Of a stretch of DNA of 38,850 nt, positions 38,462 through 38,850 are shown piece by piece. The stretch is from Planctomycetota bacterium (lineage in GTDB: Bacteria; Planctomycetota; Brocadiia; JAADGH01), in contig JAADGH010000111.1 of the NCBI GenBank assembly GCA_013152475.1, positions 1 through 38,850 of the forward strand. Direction: 5' to 3'. The position numbers were made by a program, and so were the translations under genes. The notes below the pieces were generated by a model that saw only the letters and a program-made list of their open reading frames with translations, ran no database searches and was not told the DNA's origin. The stretch's first letter is position 1. The number at the start of each line of letters is the position of its first letter.

Positions 38462-38850
38462 CCTTAAGACGCCCTTCACAAACTCCACACTCTTGCGCGC
38501 GTCGTCTTTGTCCGTCCCCCGGCCGCCGCACTCGATGGCGAGGCTGCCCGTGTAGCCGCGGGCCATCAGCTTGCGGATCGTCGGGGCGTTGTCCACCTCG
38601 CCCTCGCCAAGCGGAACCATCTGGAACGACTCGCCCTTGGGCACTACGTCCTTCAGGTGCACGTGCGCGATGGTGTCGGCCAGCCGGTCGAAGGCCGCGT
38701 CCCAGTCCGCGCCGACATACCGGAAGTTGCCCACGTCGAACGTGAACCGGAGGCGTGAGTCCCCCGCATGCTCCATGATCTCCAGGCAGTGCTCCACCGT
38801 GCCGACCATCAGCCCCGCCGGGCCGCCTCGGTTCTCGAAGGTCACCGTCA
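38459..38850 (-). CDS. Sugar phosphate isomerase/epimerase-like TIM-barrel protein, C-terminal part
   Basis: The frame is open to the window end, so the N-terminus lies beyond it; about 130 residues are visible. The xylose-isomerase-like (AP endonuclease 2) pattern is clear: TVTFENRGG (metal Glu), LRFTFDVGNF (Asp), AHVHLKDVVPKG (His), MVPLGEGEVDN, and the last GSLAIECGGRG (Glu). These enzymes are metal-dependent isomerases, epimerases or keto-sugar-processing enzymes. It precedes the jelly-roll gene in the same direction (83 bp), and its stop lies inside a REP-like hairpin. Confidence 0.85.
   Translation of the reverse strand, partial: TVTFENRGGPAGLMVGTVEHCLEIMEHAGDSRLRFTFDVGNFRYVGADWDAAFDRLADTIAHVHLKDVVPKGESFQMVPLGEGEVDNAPTIRKLMARGYTGSLAIECGGRGTDKDDARKSVEFVKGVLR

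Overview
The window is high-GC bacterial DNA (roughly 60-65% by eye) that is almost fully coding. Its gene content resembles uncultured Planctomycetota or a neighbouring lineage such as Hydrogenedentota. It has sulfatases, a creatininase-family amidohydrolase, a corrinoid-type UroD-like protein, several Gfo/Idh/MocA oxidoreductases, very large secreted PQQ-propeller and CBM9 proteins, a heparinase II/III-type lyase, and a secreted beta-solenoid protein with the N-terminal LEELESRVAPA motif common on planctomycete exported proteins. The lineage is an inference; no rRNA or other marker gene is present. No tRNA, rRNA, CRISPR array or intact transposon was seen.

Layout. 1-1369 (+): end of a phosphodiesterase/phosphatase-like gene and an M14-type aspartoacylase/desuccinylase-like gene. 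1511-5083 (-): KorB, fused gamma-alpha KorA, a GyrI-like protein and a rubrerythrin-like protein, an anaerobic or low-oxygen 2-oxoacid:ferredoxin oxidoreductase locus. 5189-5358: a compact array of four hairpins (REP-like). 5391-7743 (-): a DUF255 thioredoxin/AGE-like protein preceded by a 16-codon ORF for a HypB-like Cys peptide (MCDTCGC plus a Lys-rich tail) and a canonical sigma-54 promoter. 8140-9204 (+): UroD-like protein. 9225-10755: a higBA toxin-antitoxin pair lying between a C-terminally short floA and a remnant of a second floA 3' end, with a 27-bp direct repeat on each side. 10921-13253 (+): creatininase-like protein and sulfatase, translationally coupled.

13278-14403 (-): two paralogous small exported proteins. 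14578-25154 (-): three giant secreted polysaccharide-related proteins, namely PQQ/methyltransferase/CBM9/malectin, a GH-like TIM barrel, and a heparinase II/III. 25376-26281 (+): a receiver domain fused to an RsbW-like ATPase. 26295-28154 (-): the beta-solenoid protein with a second canonical sigma-54 promoter. 28617-31625 (+): a 1002-residue fusion of radical SAM, an ArsM-like methyltransferase, a Cys cluster and a DUF5714-like domain. 31632-38850: a sugar-oxidation block with two Gfo/Idh/MocA enzymes, a zinc alcohol dehydrogenase, a GH4 enzyme, a GHL15-like protein, a jelly-roll protein and a TIM-barrel sugar isomerase.

As a whole the window looks like a carbohydrate scavenger. Secreted lyases and lectin-like proteins act outside the cell on sulfated or uronic polysaccharide, and NAD-dependent redox enzymes (GH4, Gfo/Idh/MocA, ADH, isomerase) act on the released sugars inside. 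Ferredoxin-linked 2-oxoacid metabolism sits alongside. The most unusual items are the radical SAM-ArsM fusion, the sigma-54-driven Cys peptide/thioredoxin unit, the methyltransferase domain inside an exported PQQ protein, and the higBA cassette flanked by floA-derived repeats with a leaderless toxin mRNA. Vegetative promoters are easy to read: many have TTGAC-type and TAxxAT-type hexamers 16-18 bp apart.
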